Shown here one piece after another: positions 42,355 to 51,696 of a stretch of 64,000 bases of DNA. The DNA is from UKL13-2 sp036394575 (GTDB taxonomy: Bacteria > Pseudomonadota > Gammaproteobacteria > Burkholderiales > Usitatibacteraceae). A program made the position numbers and the translations under genes. Below the pieces are notes generated by a model, which searched no databases, had not been told where the DNA came from, and saw only the letters and a program-made list of their open reading frames with translations. The DNA lies in contig DASWEY010000082.1 of the NCBI GenBank assembly GCA_036394575.1, forward strand, positions 62,001-126,000, in the 5' to 3' direction. Position 1 is the first letter of the stretch, and each line of letters opens with the position of its first letter.

Positions 42355-44049
42355 ATGGATACGCAAAGAGTTATCGCATTAGTTGTTTTTTCTGCTTCCG
42401 GTCTTTTTTTATGGGAGGCGTGGCAAAAACATAACCTTCCGCCGGCTGCTCCGGCACCGATACAAGCGACTGCTACAGTTGTCGGCAAGGGAGAAATCGC
42501 AGGGGCCACCATACCCGCACAAACAACAACTCTGACGGTGGCGCAAAGCCCCAACATGGTCGAACAGTTGCCAAGTAGTGGGAAACGTATTTTTGTGCGC
42601 ACAGACCTGTTCGCAATAAGTATTGACAGCCTGGGCGGCGATATACGCAGCATAAATCTTCTCAAGCATTTGTCGCACGGAAAGGACTTGGGGGCGTTTC
42701 CCCTCATGCAGGACAAAGCAGGTGCATATTTTGTAACGCAATCAGGGTTGCTGGGGCCAGGATTGCCGAACCACACGGCATTGTGGTCTGCGAGCGGCGA
42801 CAGCTTTGAGTTGCGGGACGCCGACTCGCTAGATGTAACGCTTACCAATCGAGATACACCAGGCTTGTTGATAAATAAAACATACAGCTTCAAGCGCGGG
42901 AGCTATGTGATCGGTGTCCGGTATGACATCAAGAATGAAACATCAAACCCAGTCAGTCCAAGCGCATATTTTCAGTTTGTGCGCGACGCCAATCCGCCGG
43001 AGGGAGAACACGCAGGCGGAAACCCATTCACAGGTGTTGTAACCTTCACTGGGCCGGCGATTTATACAGAAGAAAAGAAATATCAGAAAATATCCTTTAC
43101 TGATATCGACAAATCAAAAATAGACAAGTCAAAACTGAGCTTTCCAAAGGAGGCGGAAGACGGTTGGCTGGCGATGGTTCAACACTATTTTGTTTCCGCA
43201 TGGCTTCCCCAAGGCGCGGGAAAGCGTGAATTTTTCGCGAAGAAAATAGAAGACTCGAATCTTTATACGGCTGGCGTAATCGTATCAATCGCCCCGGTCG
43301 CGGCGAATGGGGCGACGTCCCTGTCAATGCCGCTATATGCCGGACCACAGGAGCAGGAAAAACTTAAGGAGTTGGCGCCCGGCCTTGATCTTGTGGTCGA
43401 TTACGGCTGGCTCAAGGTCCTTGCTTACCCAATGTTCGTCGTACTCTCTTGGATTCACAACCTGGTAGGCAATTGGGGCTGGACCATCATCATTTTCACG
43501 ATTCTCATCAAACTGGTATTTTTCCCCTTGAATCAGAAAGCGGGAAAGTCGATGGCGCACATGAAACAGTTGGCGCCGAAGATCGAGGCCATGAAGGCCC
43601 GCTATGGCGACGACAAGTTGAAGATGAATCAAGCAATGATGGAGCTGTACAGGACCGAGAAAATTAATCCCCTCGGCGGATGTCTCCCCATACTTGTGCA
43701 AATGCCCTTTTTCATTGCCCTTTACTGGGTGCTGCTGGGGGCGGTGGAACTGCGTAATGCGCCATGGGTTGGCTGGATCCACGACCTTTCAACCCCAGAC
43801 CCTTTCTATGTGCTTCCCATCATCATGGGTGCCTCGATGATTGTGCAGACAAAGCTGAATCCCGCACCCGCTGATCCTGTCCAGGCCAAGGTCATGATGA
43901 TCATGCCCTTGGTGTTCTCAATCATGTTTTTCTTTTTCCCTGCCGGCTTGGTGCTCTATTGGACGATGCAGAATTTATTGGGCATCGCTCAGCAGTGGTA
44001 TATCAACAAATCGCTGGCTAGCGTTACCCTGAAACCGGCAAAACGCTGA
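42355..44049 (+). CDS. yidC: Membrane protein insertase YidC
   Basis: Inserts and folds inner-membrane proteins, with or without SecYEG; ATP synthase subunit c (encoded downstream) is a classic client. TM1 is at residues 5-20 (VIALVVFSASGLFLWEAW), a periplasmic beta-sandwich spans about 60-350, and the core 60KD domain begins near 365 (VLSWIHNLVGNWGWTIIIFT; LIKLVFFPLNQKAGKSMAHM; LGGCLPILVQMPFFIALYWV). The positively charged groove Arg/Lys is within this region. Length 564 aa is typical for Gram-negative YidC. A strong terminator follows. Confidence 0.97.
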   Translation: MDTQRVIALVVFSASGLFLWEAWQKHNLPPAAPAPIQATATVVGKGEIAGATIPAQTTTLTVAQSPNMVEQLPSSGKRIFVRTDLFAISIDSLGGDIRSINLLKHLSHGKDLGAFPLMQDKAGAYFVTQSGLLGPGLPNHTALWSASGDSFELRDADSLDVTLTNRDTPGLLINKTYSFKRGSYVIGVRYDIKNETSNPVSPSAYFQFVRDANPPEGEHAGGNPFTGVVTFTGPAIYTEEKKYQKISFTDIDKSKIDKSKLSFPKEAEDGWLAMVQHYFVSAWLPQGAGKREFFAKKIEDSNLYTAGVIVSIAPVAANGATSLSMPLYAGPQEQEKLKELAPGLDLVVDYGWLKVLAYPMFVVLSWIHNLVGNWGWTIIIFTILIKLVFFPLNQKAGKSMAHMKQLAPKIEAMKARYGDDKLKMNQAMMELYRTEKINPLGGCLPILVQMPFFIALYWVLLGAVELRNAPWVGWIHDLSTPDPFYVLPIIMGASMIVQTKLNPAPADPVQAKVMMIMPLVFSIMFFFFPAGLVLYWTMQNLLGIAQQWYINKSLASVTLKPAKR

Positions 44050-44080
44050 GTAACCACAGAATAACCACAAAACGACAAAA

Positions 44081-44115
44081 GGCCGCCGGTACCAATGTGC
44101 CGGCGGCCTTTTTTT
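44081..44115 (+). terminator. Rho-independent terminator after yidC
   Basis: Perfect 9-bp GC stem GGCCGCCGG / CCGGCGGCC with a 10-base loop followed by seven T. Separates rpmH-yidC from mnmE. Confidence 0.88.
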
Positions 44116-44134
44116 CTGCAGAATAGCGAGACGA

Positions 44135-44150
44135 TGTTTCACGTGAAACA
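44135..44150. other. parS: parS centromere site 1
   Basis: TGTTTCACGTGAAACA, an exact copy of the chromosomal parS consensus bound by ParB. It lies 41 bp upstream of mnmE and about 5 kb from the parAB genes of this window. Confidence 0.93.
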
Positions 44151-44190
44151 GCATAACCAGCTACAGCACTTCCCTGAGCCGAGGCGAACA

Positions 44191-45534
44191 ATGACTGATT
44201 CCGGACAAACTATTGCTGCAATCGCAACACCGGCCGGTCAGGGTGGGATTGGGGTGGTGCGCGTTTCCGGACCCCTCACAAGTTCGCTTTTGCAATCAAT
44301 TGTTGGCAGAGTGCCCGCTGCGAGGGTCGCCACACTCGCAACTTTTCGGGATGCGACAGGAGATGCCATAGATCAAGGAATCGTCCTCTATTTTCCCCAG
44401 CCAAACTCATATACGGGAGAAGAGGTCTGCGAATTGCATGGGCACGGTGGACCGGTGGTGTTACGGCAACTGCTCCAGCGTTGCTTGTCGCTTGGCTGTC
44501 GCTTGGCTGTCCCGGGAGAGTTTACAAGGCGCGCCTATCTTAACGAGAAGCTTGATCTTGCCCAAGCCGAAAGTGTGGCAGATCTAATTGCGGCCAGCTC
44601 CGCTGCGGCGGCGCATTCCGCGGCCCGCTCCCTGACGGGTGAGTTTTCTGCCAGAGTGAATGGGCTGAAAAATGGCCTCATCGAGTTGCGTATGCATGTA
44701 GAAGCGAGCATCGATTTTCCGGAAGAAGAAATTAACCCGTCGGATCGGTCGGCACAAACGCAGGCATTGGATGCCTTGCAAAAGCAGGTGCAGCAGTTAA
44801 TGCACGAAGCCGGACAGGGTGTGGTTTTGCGCGACGGACTGACCGTTGTGTTGATCGGTCGGCCAAATGTCGGAAAATCAAGTCTGCTTAATAGTTTGGC
44901 AGGCGAGGATGTTGCCATTGTTAGCCCTGTACCCGGGACCACACGTGATTATGTACGGGCGACAATATTGTTAGAGGGGGTGCCGATTCATCTTATTGAT
45001 ACGGCCGGTTTGCGCGATGCGCAGGATGAAGTGGAGAAAATAGGGATAAGGCGTACTTGGGCGGCGATTAACCAGGCGGGTGCTGCCATGCTAATAGCGG
45101 AAGCTGGCGAAATGATTGGCACCGCTGAGGCGGAAATTCTAGCAAAGCTGCCGCCTAATCTGCCAATTGTTTGGGTGTACAACAAGATTGACATACATGC
45201 CCAGCAGGCAAGTCGACGCGGCGACGGTAAAGATACTCAAATTCGACTTTCTGCGCTAACCGGCGAGGGGATTGACTTAGTGCGCAGGTGGTTGCTTGAA
45301 ACCGCTGGGTGGCAGCCAAGTGGGGAAGGAGTCTTTATGGCTCGTGCCCGGCATATGGCAGCGCTAAATGACGCGATAGCACATTTGGAGGACGCCAAGA
45401 TGGTGGCATCACAACTTGATCTTTTCGCCGAAGGGTTGCGTCTTGCCCAAAATGCCTTATCGACAATAACGGGTGAATTCACATCGGATGATCTTTTGGG
45501 AGAAATTTTTAGCAGGTTCTGTATCGGCAAATAG
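44191..45534 (+). CDS. mnmE: tRNA-5-carboxymethylaminomethyl-2-thiouridine GTPase MnmE
   Basis: Works with MnmG to modify uridine 34 in tRNAs that read two-codon boxes. N-terminal folate-binding domain begins TIAAIATPAGQGGIGVVRVS; helical domain; inserted G domain near residue 215 with GRPNVGKSSLLNSL, PGTTRD, DTAGLRD and NKID; the C-terminal catalytic Cys is in the family motif FCIGK. Start at 44191 (447 aa) is chosen as it opens the MTDSGQTIAAIATP core; the longer frame would cover the parS site. A duplicated short stretch (SLGCRLA-type, near 44490) causes no frame change. Confidence 0.97.
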   Translation: MTDSGQTIAAIATPAGQGGIGVVRVSGPLTSSLLQSIVGRVPAARVATLATFRDATGDAIDQGIVLYFPQPNSYTGEEVCELHGHGGPVVLRQLLQRCLSLGCRLAVPGEFTRRAYLNEKLDLAQAESVADLIAASSAAAAHSAARSLTGEFSARVNGLKNGLIELRMHVEASIDFPEEEINPSDRSAQTQALDALQKQVQQLMHEAGQGVVLRDGLTVVLIGRPNVGKSSLLNSLAGEDVAIVSPVPGTTRDYVRATILLEGVPIHLIDTAGLRDAQDEVEKIGIRRTWAAINQAGAAMLIAEAGEMIGTAEAEILAKLPPNLPIVWVYNKIDIHAQQASRRGDGKDTQIRLSALTGEGIDLVRRWLLETAGWQPSGEGVFMARARHMAALNDAIAHLEDAKMVASQLDLFAEGLRLAQNALSTITGEFTSDDLLGEIFSRFCIGK

Positions 45535-45539
45535 TCTAT

Positions 45540-45555
45540 TGTTTCACGTGAAACT
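45540..45555. other. parS: parS centromere site 2
   Basis: TGTTTCACGTGAAACT matches the parS consensus at 15 of 16 positions. It starts 5 bp after the mnmE stop, in the mnmE-mnmG gap. Confidence 0.88.
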
Positions 45556-45674
45556 AGGAGCGTCTTCATGCCTTGCTTCAGGTCTGCGTATCTCGGCAAG
45601 CCTGGTAATAGCCTTTTCTTGGTCTTTGCCTTAGAATTCGTCTCCCCTAACTGGATATAAACACTAGCGAAATC

Positions 45675-47582
45675 ATGGACTTTCCAAGTTGTTTTGATGT
45701 GATCGTGATTGGCGGCGGCCATGCCGGCACCGAAGCCGCGCTCGCCGCTGCGCGCGGGGGTGCGAGAACGTGTTTGCTTACTCACTCGATAGAGACGCTC
45801 GGGCAGATGTCATGCAACCCGTCAATTGGTGGCATAGGCAAAGGTCATCTGGTTAAAGAAATTGATGCTCTTGGAGGTGCCATGGCGTTGGCGGCGGATG
45901 AAGCCGGCATTCAATTTCGTATACTTAACGGGAGCAAGGGGCCCGCAGTGCGTGCAACACGCGCCCAGGCGGACAGAGTGCTATATCGGGCCGCTATCCG
46001 GCGCCGTTTGGAAAATCAACCTAATCTGTGGCTCTTTCAACAGGCGGTTGACGATTTGATTTTGGATGAGGCCAGCTTAACCCCTCGAGTAATTGGCGTT
46101 ATAACGCAAGTGGGCATCCGCTTTTATTCTCGGGCGGTGGTTCTTACGGCGGGTACCTTCCTTGGAGGAAAAATTCATGTGGGCTTGGAAAGTCATGCCG
46201 CGGGTCGCGCGGGTGACCCTCCTGCGCTTACTCTCGCTGCCAAGTTGCGCGAGTTAAAGTTACCCGTTGGCCGTCTAAAGACCGGGACCCCACCGCGAAT
46301 CGATGGCCGCACCATAGATTTTTCAGGGCTGCAAATGCAGGCCGGAGATGAGCCGGTGCCGGTATTTTCATTTCTTGGTAAACGCAGTCTGCACCCGCAG
46401 CAAGTTCCTTGCTGGATCACGCACACCAACGAGCAGACGCACGAGGCAATACGCGCCGGGCTGGATCGTTCGCCAATGTTTACCGGCATGATCGAAGGCA
46501 TCGGCCCTCGTTACTGCCCTTCAATCGAAGACAAGATTCATCGCTTTGCAAACAAGGCCAGTCATCAGATTTTTCTTGAGCCCGAAGGTCTGACGACCAA
46601 CGAATACTATCCAAATGGTATTTCCACATCGCTGCCATTCGATATACAAATGAAAGTCGTACGCTCAATTCCCGGGCTGGAGAAGGCACATATTTTGCGG
46701 CCCGGTTATGCAATCGAGTACGACTATTTCGATCCCCGAGGGCTAAAGGCTTCGCTGGAAACCAAGGCGATATCGGCGCTCTTTTTTGCGGGCCAGATAA
46801 ATGGCACCACAGGTTATGAAGAGGCCGCGGCGCAGGGATTGTTGGCGGGTATCAATGCTGCGCGCTCGGCCCGCGATGAAGAGGCATGGAGTCCGCGCAG
46901 GGATGAGGCTTATCTGGGGGTGCTGGTGGACGATCTAATTACCCGTGGCGTCTCCGAACCGTATCGCATGTTTACCAGCCGGGCAGAATATCGTCTTCAA
47001 CTTCGGGAAGACAATGCCGATGCACGACTGACGGAAACAGGACGCAATTTAGGCATCGTCGATGACGCGCGATGGGAGTCGTTCTGCAAGAAGCATGAGA
47101 CAGTCGAAAAAGAAACCGCCAGGTTGAAGGCAACCTGGGCTCAGCCCGCAAGGTTGCCGGAAGCTGATGCGATACGTGTTCTCGGGGACACCATTGAACG
47201 GGATTACTCGATGTTCGAGCTGCTGCGCCGCCCCAATGTTAGCTATGCGGCGCTGATGACCCTGCCCTTAGCAGCGGACCCGCAGGTAGACCCAGGAGTT
47301 GCCGAGCAGGTGGAAATTGCTGCGAAGTATCAGGGCTACATTGATCGTCAGCAAGATGAAATTGCCCACAGTCGAGCAAGCGAAGATACTCGCTTGCCGA
47401 TTGATATTGATTATCTGATGGTTCGTGGATTGTCCCGAGAGGTACAGCTCAAGCTTAACCAGCATAAGCCCGAAACGGTTGGGCAGGCATCAAGAATTCA
47501 GGGCGTAACCCCAGCGGCGATTTCATTGCTGTTGGTTCATGTCAAGCGCGGATTCGCTGTGGCACGGGCAAGCGCTGCATAG
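45675..47582 (+). CDS. mnmG: tRNA U34 modification enzyme MnmG
   Basis: FAD-dependent partner of MnmE. The dinucleotide motif is GGGHAG (residues 13-18) and the next block LGQMSCNPSIGGIGKGHLVK is diagnostic. Further marks: GTFLGGKIHVG, RLKTGTPPRIDGRTIDFSGL, FAGQINGTTGYEEAAAQGLL, and the C-terminal helical tRNA/MnmE-binding domain with PIDIDYLMVRGLSREVQLKL. Length 635 aa is normal. It is followed by rsmG in the usual gidA-gidB order, with a 100-bp gap. Confidence 0.98.
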   Translation: MDFPSCFDVIVIGGGHAGTEAALAAARGGARTCLLTHSIETLGQMSCNPSIGGIGKGHLVKEIDALGGAMALAADEAGIQFRILNGSKGPAVRATRAQADRVLYRAAIRRRLENQPNLWLFQQAVDDLILDEASLTPRVIGVITQVGIRFYSRAVVLTAGTFLGGKIHVGLESHAAGRAGDPPALTLAAKLRELKLPVGRLKTGTPPRIDGRTIDFSGLQMQAGDEPVPVFSFLGKRSLHPQQVPCWITHTNEQTHEAIRAGLDRSPMFTGMIEGIGPRYCPSIEDKIHRFANKASHQIFLEPEGLTTNEYYPNGISTSLPFDIQMKVVRSIPGLEKAHILRPGYAIEYDYFDPRGLKASLETKAISALFFAGQINGTTGYEEAAAQGLLAGINAARSARDEEAWSPRRDEAYLGVLVDDLITRGVSEPYRMFTSRAEYRLQLREDNADARLTETGRNLGIVDDARWESFCKKHETVEKETARLKATWAQPARLPEADAIRVLGDTIERDYSMFELLRRPNVSYAALMTLPLAADPQVDPGVAEQVEIAAKYQGYIDRQQDEIAHSRASEDTRLPIDIDYLMVRGLSREVQLKLNQHKPETVGQASRIQGVTPAAISLLLVHVKRGFAVARASAA

Positions 47583-47682
47583 TGACCCACGCAGGGCTCC
47601 CAAGGTCTTAAAGCCTGGTTACAAGCTCGTCCCATGGGGAAGCCGGCTCAAAACAACAGAATCGAATTTAAATACCGAGGGA

Positions 47683-48327
47683 ATGAGCAATTCAATCATA
47701 AATGATGAGCTGACCGACCTGCTGACTAACGGGCTGAAAGAGCTCGCACTGGCCATTTCGGTCCAACAACAAGAAAAATTGCTTGAGTATGTTGGCCTGC
47801 TCTGCAAATGGAATAAAACCTACAACCTCACGGCAGTGCGGGAACCAGAGAAGATGATCGGCCTGCATATTCTCGATAGCCTTGCAGTTTTGCCATATCT
47901 GAATGCGGTGAACATATTGGATGTTGGCACGGGCGGCGGGCTACCCGGCATTCCGCTGGCGATTGCACGCGCGGACTCCAGCGTCACCATGCTGGACAGT
48001 TTGCAGAAAAAAACCACTTTCGTCCGTCAGGCGATAACAGAGCTCGGGCTCAAAAATGCATGGGTCGTCTGCGAGAGGGTGGAACATTATCAGCCCTTAG
48101 CAAAATTCGACTTGGTTATTTCCCGGGCATTCGCCGAATTAAGCGATTTTATAAATAGTGCCGCACACACCGTCGTGGACAGTGGCCGATTTTTTGCTAT
48201 GAAGGGTGTATATCCACACGACGAAATTGCCCGATTACCCGCGACGCACAAAGTCGAACAGGTGATTGAACTTAGCGTGCCGCAAATTGAAGGTAAGCGA
48301 CATCTTGTAGTATTAAAAAAGGCCTGA
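47683..48327 (+). CDS. rsmG: 16S rRNA (guanine-527-N7)-methyltransferase
   Basis: Methylates G527 in the 530 loop of 16S rRNA; loss gives low-level streptomycin resistance in other bacteria. The SAM site is ILDVGTGGGLPGIPLAIA, followed by VTMLDSLQKKTTFVRQAI and the catalytic surface FDLVISRAFAELSDF. N-terminal helix has YVGLLCKWNKTYNLTAVRE. The ATG at 47683 (214 aa, GAGG just upstream) is chosen; a longer frame would overlap mnmG. parA begins 1 bp after its stop. Confidence 0.96.
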   Translation: MSNSIINDELTDLLTNGLKELALAISVQQQEKLLEYVGLLCKWNKTYNLTAVREPEKMIGLHILDSLAVLPYLNAVNILDVGTGGGLPGIPLAIARADSSVTMLDSLQKKTTFVRQAITELGLKNAWVVCERVEHYQPLAKFDLVISRAFAELSDFINSAAHTVVDSGRFFAMKGVYPHDEIARLPATHKVEQVIELSVPQIEGKRHLVVLKKA

Positions 48328-48328
48328 A

Positions 48329-49114
48329 ATGAAAGTTTTTGCAATTGCAAATCAAAAGGGCGGCGTGGGAAAAACCTCCATCGCCGTCAATTTGTCGGCG
48401 ACGCTGGCACATTATGGTCAACGCGCGTTGCTTATCGACCTCGATCCGCAAGGGAACGCGACCACCGGCAGCGGCATCGATAAAAGCGGCGTCGAAAAAA
48501 CACTATACGGCGTCTTGCTGGGCGAATATGGTGTCGTGGATGCACGTGTCCGCGCAGAGGGCCAATATGATGTGCTCCCGGCAAACCGCGATCTGGCCGG
48601 GGCAGAGATTGAACTGATTGATATCGATCGGCGCGAATATCGTCTGAAAGACGCGCTGGCTCCGATTGCCGACGACTATGATTTTGTTATTGTGGATTGT
48701 CCACCCGCGCTCAATATGTTGACGGTAAATGCGTTAACGGCGGCAGACTCGGTAATCATTCCCATGCAATGCGAATACTACGCACTTGAGGGGTTGAGCG
48801 ACTTGGTCGGGACACTGCGCAAGGTGAAAGCAAATTTGAACCCGAAAATTGAGATCGAAGCGTTGGTCCGCACTATGTATGACCCGCGCTCATCACTGAC
48901 TAATCAGGTGTCTGACGAAATCAAGTCACATTTTGGAGACAAGGTTTTTGACACCGTGATTCCCCGCAACATTCGAATTGCAGAGGCCCCCTCTTTTGGC
49001 AAACCGGTGATCATTTATGACCCGACATCCAAGGGGGCGACAGCACATATGGCTTTTGCCCGTGAGTTACTGGGTCGACAGGGAATCAAGACAGAAGAGG
49101 CCAAGGTCGCATGA
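48329..49114 (+). CDS. parA: Chromosome partitioning ATPase ParA
   Basis: Walker-type ATPase that segregates the origin together with ParB and parS. The deviant Walker A is NQKGGVGKTSIAVNLSA (K10 and K15), Walker A' is LLIDLDPQGNATTGSG, and Walker B is FVIVDCPPAL. At 261 residues it is the short, chromosomal (Soj) type, without an N-terminal DNA-binding domain. It overlaps parB by 4 bp. Two parS sites lie 3-5 kb upstream around mnmE, showing a complete partition system near the origin. Confidence 0.97.
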   Translation: MKVFAIANQKGGVGKTSIAVNLSATLAHYGQRALLIDLDPQGNATTGSGIDKSGVEKTLYGVLLGEYGVVDARVRAEGQYDVLPANRDLAGAEIELIDIDRREYRLKDALAPIADDYDFVIVDCPPALNMLTVNALTAADSVIIPMQCEYYALEGLSDLVGTLRKVKANLNPKIEIEALVRTMYDPRSSLTNQVSDEIKSHFGDKVFDTVIPRNIRIAEAPSFGKPVIIYDPTSKGATAHMAFARELLGRQGIKTEEAKVA

Positions 49115-49968
49115 TCAAGCAAAAAGGGTTGGGTCGCGGCCTGGACGCGCTGCTGGGCGGAAACAAAGAAAGCGCAGCGAATCAAGAAGGCGAGTTACGC
49201 GTACTGGCTATTGACGACCTGAAGCCGGGAAAATATCAACCTCGTACCAGGATGGATAAGGTCGCGCTCGATGAGTTGGCCGCCTCCATTAAACAACGCG
49301 GTATCGTGCAGCCGATCCTGACGCGGGAAATAGGGGGCGGGAAATTCGAGATCATTGCCGGGGAACGTCGTTGGCGCGCAGCTCAAATTGCAGGTCTCAG
49401 TTCAGTGCCCGCTTTGGTGCGCGAAATTGCCGACGATGCGGCCCTCGGCATTGGCCTGATCGAAAATATCCAGCGCGAAGATCTGAATGCAATGGAAGAG
49501 GCGGCAGGCATTCAACGGTTGATCGAGGAATTCAAACTGACACACGAGGAAGCGGCGCAAGCGGTGGGCCGCTCACGTGCCGCCGTTTCCAATTTGTTGC
49601 GTTTGCTGGAACTGGCCAAGCCGGTTCAGGATATGGTGATGGAAGCCAAACTCGATATGGGTCATGCGCGTGCGCTGTTATCGCTGGCCAAATCCAGACA
49701 AGTCGAACTTGCGCATCAGATTATCCACAAGGATTTGAGTGTCCGCGATGCGGAGCGCCTGGTGAAGACCGAGGGTACCCCGCCCAAACCCAGCAAGGCC
49801 GCGTTATCACAGAGTGGCGACACCCGACGCCTTGAAAACGAACTGTCCGAAAAGCTGGGCACGCGCGTCTCCTTGAAAGCGGACAGCAAGGGCAGGGGTT
49901 CACTGACCATTGATTTTCTGGACTACGAACATCTGGACGGGATTTTGCAACGGACCAAGCTGAAATAG
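49111..49968 (+). CDS. parB: Chromosome partitioning protein ParB
   Basis: CTP-binding DNA clamp that loads at parS. N-terminal KGLGRGLDALLGG is the typical ParA-stimulating start; the CTP-binding box 2 is GERRWRAAQIAGL; ENIQREDLNAMEEA is box 3; the helix-turn-helix is THEEAAQAVGRSRAAVSNLL; the C-terminal dimerisation domain covers about 235-285. Length 285 aa is normal. The end of the gene is followed by about 200 bp with the atp promoter. One DnaA-box 9-mer lies inside (49721-49729). Confidence 0.97.
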   Translation: MIKQKGLGRGLDALLGGNKESAANQEGELRVLAIDDLKPGKYQPRTRMDKVALDELAASIKQRGIVQPILTREIGGGKFEIIAGERRWRAAQIAGLSSVPALVREIADDAALGIGLIENIQREDLNAMEEAAGIQRLIEEFKLTHEEAAQAVGRSRAAVSNLLRLLELAKPVQDMVMEAKLDMGHARALLSLAKSRQVELAHQIIHKDLSVRDAERLVKTEGTPPKPSKAALSQSGDTRRLENELSEKLGTRVSLKADSKGRGSLTIDFLDYEHLDGILQRTKLK

Positions 49969-50081
49969 CTGATTAAGGCACGCACGGCAAAGTGCTTGAT
50001 TACGCCCGGCGCCCGGCTAAACCGCATTTGCTATCAAGCGCTTATACAGTGCGTGCCGTTGCTGCGGCGCACCAAAATGGT

Positions 50082-50111
50082 TTGACGGGCGTAACACTCC
50101 GCGCTTATAAT
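50082..50111 (+). promoter_or_regulatory. Promoter of the ATP synthase operon
   Basis: TTGACG (50082-50087) and TATAAT (50106-50111) with an 18-bp spacer; the -10 box is perfect and the -35 differs at one base. It lies about 55 bp upstream of atpI, in the only gap large enough for an operon promoter. Confidence 0.75.
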
Positions 50112-50166
50112 CGACAGGCTTTGTAGGGTGGTTTAACCGATTTGACTTTGCTGGTAAGGCCCGGAA

Positions 50167-50538
50167 GTGCTTAAAGACTCTCTCGCGCAGCTTTATCGCA
50201 AGGTCATCCTTCTTCAGGCGTTGTCGATCCTCTTGGTTTCGGCAGCTGCATTTTTTATTGACGGATGGCAGGCGTCACTTTCCGCTTTTTATGGTGGGGG
50301 GACGGCGCTGGTCGGTAGTCTCGTCTATTCGGTATTGGCGAGAGAGTCCAAGGTTATTGCAATTTCGGGCAAGCATGTATTGTGCAGGCATGTGCTGGCG
50401 GAGATTGCAAAGGTGGTGACCGTGCTTGCATTGATGTTATGTGCGCTTGCAAGTGGTTGGTTTGTCGCAAGTTGGCTGGTTGCGGCGATGGGGTTTGCCT
50501 TGTTGGGGCAAGGGCTAGCAGTTTGGATCATTCGCTAA
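50167..50538 (+). CDS. atpI: ATP synthase protein I
   Basis: A 123-residue membrane protein that assists assembly of the c-ring. Four membrane segments are visible: ILLQALSILLVSAAAFFI, LSAFYGGGTALVGSLVYSVL, VVTVLALMLCALASGWFVAS and LVAAMGFALLGQGLAVWII. It begins with GTG, preceded by TAAGG. Sequence is poorly conserved in this family, so the call rests on topology and on its place as the first gene of the atp operon, 10 bp before atpB. Confidence 0.88.
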   Translation: MLKDSLAQLYRKVILLQALSILLVSAAAFFIDGWQASLSAFYGGGTALVGSLVYSVLARESKVIAISGKHVLCRHVLAEIAKVVTVLALMLCALASGWFVASWLVAAMGFALLGQGLAVWIIR

Positions 50539-50548
50539 TCGAAAAATC

Positions 50549-51352
50549 ATGACGTCCGGTAACGAAATCACTCCATCAGAATATATTTCCCACCATCTGG
50601 CCAACCTCAAGTTTTCGTTTGGAGACGGGGGCTTTTGGACGATCAACGTTGATTCGCTAATCATGTCCGTGATCTTGGGCATTGTTGGTCTCGGCATTTT
50701 TTGGCTCGTTGCACGTCGTGCGACTTCTGGCGTTCCCGGACGTTTGCAGAGTTTTGTCGAAATCATGCTGGAATTCATCGACAACACTGTCAGGGACGTC
50801 TTCCCGGGCGATCGCTCTTTCCTTGGCCCATTGGCGCTAACAATTTTCGTGCTGGTTTTCATGATGAATCTGATGGATTTGATTCCTATCGATTTTGTCG
50901 GCGAGACGATGAAGTTTTTCCACGTCCACCACTGGAAATCGGTACCCTCCACTGATCTGAACGTCACCTTCGCGATGTCGTTCACGGTTTTCTTCCTGAT
51001 CATCTTTTTCAGCTTCAAGGCCAAGGGCGTGGGCGGGTTTCTGCATGAATTGTTTACCGCCCCCTTCGGTTCGAATCCACTTCTTTGGATTCCCAACCTG
51101 GCCATCAATATCATTGAATTGATCGCAAAACCCGTTTCACTCGGCATGCGACTCTTCGGCAATATGTATGCAGGCGAGCTTGTATTCATGTTGCTCGGCC
51201 TCCTTGGCATGGTGGGCGGCATATTTACCGCGGGCTCCATCATTCTGAGCTGGGGTTGGGCGGTGTTTCACATTCTGATCATTCTTCTGCAGGCATTCAT
51301 TTTCATGGTGCTGTCGTCTGTTTATATCGCGATGGCGCACGAGCATCATTGA
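50549..51352 (+). CDS. atpB: ATP synthase Fo subunit a
   Basis: Membrane stator subunit that forms the two proton half-channels beside the c-ring. The essential Arg is in SLGMRLFGNMYAGELVF; the following helix WAVFHILIILLQAFIFMVLS carries the conserved Gln. Helices at about 40-58, 100-120 and 150-165 complete the fold. Length 267 aa; the C-terminus ends in MAHEHH. Proton rather than sodium coupling is expected from the partner c subunit. Confidence 0.97.
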   Translation: MTSGNEITPSEYISHHLANLKFSFGDGGFWTINVDSLIMSVILGIVGLGIFWLVARRATSGVPGRLQSFVEIMLEFIDNTVRDVFPGDRSFLGPLALTIFVLVFMMNLMDLIPIDFVGETMKFFHVHHWKSVPSTDLNVTFAMSFTVFFLIIFFSFKAKGVGGFLHELFTAPFGSNPLLWIPNLAINIIELIAKPVSLGMRLFGNMYAGELVFMLLGLLGMVGGIFTAGSIILSWGWAVFHILIILLQAFIFMVLSSVYIAMAHEHH

Positions 51353-51395
51353 TTCCACGATTTTGATAAAACTTAAGTAAACGAAAGGAAAATAA

Positions 51396-51662
51396 ATGGC
51401 ACAGTTTCTCGCCCTCGTACAAGCCAATATGGCGTTCGGCATCGGTCTCATCATTGGTCTGGGTGCCCTTGGCGCCTGTATCGGTATCGGCATCATGGGC
51501 TCCAAATTCCTGGAAGCTGCCGCACGCCAACCGGAACTTATTCCGCAGCTGCAAAAATTCATGTTCTTGCTGGCTGGTCTAATCGACGCGGCATTCCTGA
51601 TCGGTGTCGGTATCGCCATGTTCTTCGGCTTTGCCAATCCGCTGCTGTCCGCCATCAAGTAA
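51396..51662 (+). CDS. atpE: ATP synthase Fo subunit c
   Basis: Forms the rotating ring that carries protons. Two-helix hairpin: helix 1 FGIGLIIGLGALGACIGIGI, polar loop AAARQPELIPQ (the F1 contact), helix 2 with the ion-carrying D64 in AGLIDAAFLIGVG. The residues next to D64 are A-A and helix 1 lacks the Gln needed for sodium, so the ring is proton-specific. Length 88 aa. An AAAGGAAA ribosome site stands before the ATG, consistent with its high synthesis rate. Confidence 0.98.
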   Translation: MAQFLALVQANMAFGIGLIIGLGALGACIGIGIMGSKFLEAAARQPELIPQLQKFMFLLAGLIDAAFLIGVGIAMFFGFANPLLSAIK

Positions 51663-51696
51663 TTAACGGGTAACCGAACGAAGAAAGGTTGTCGCT

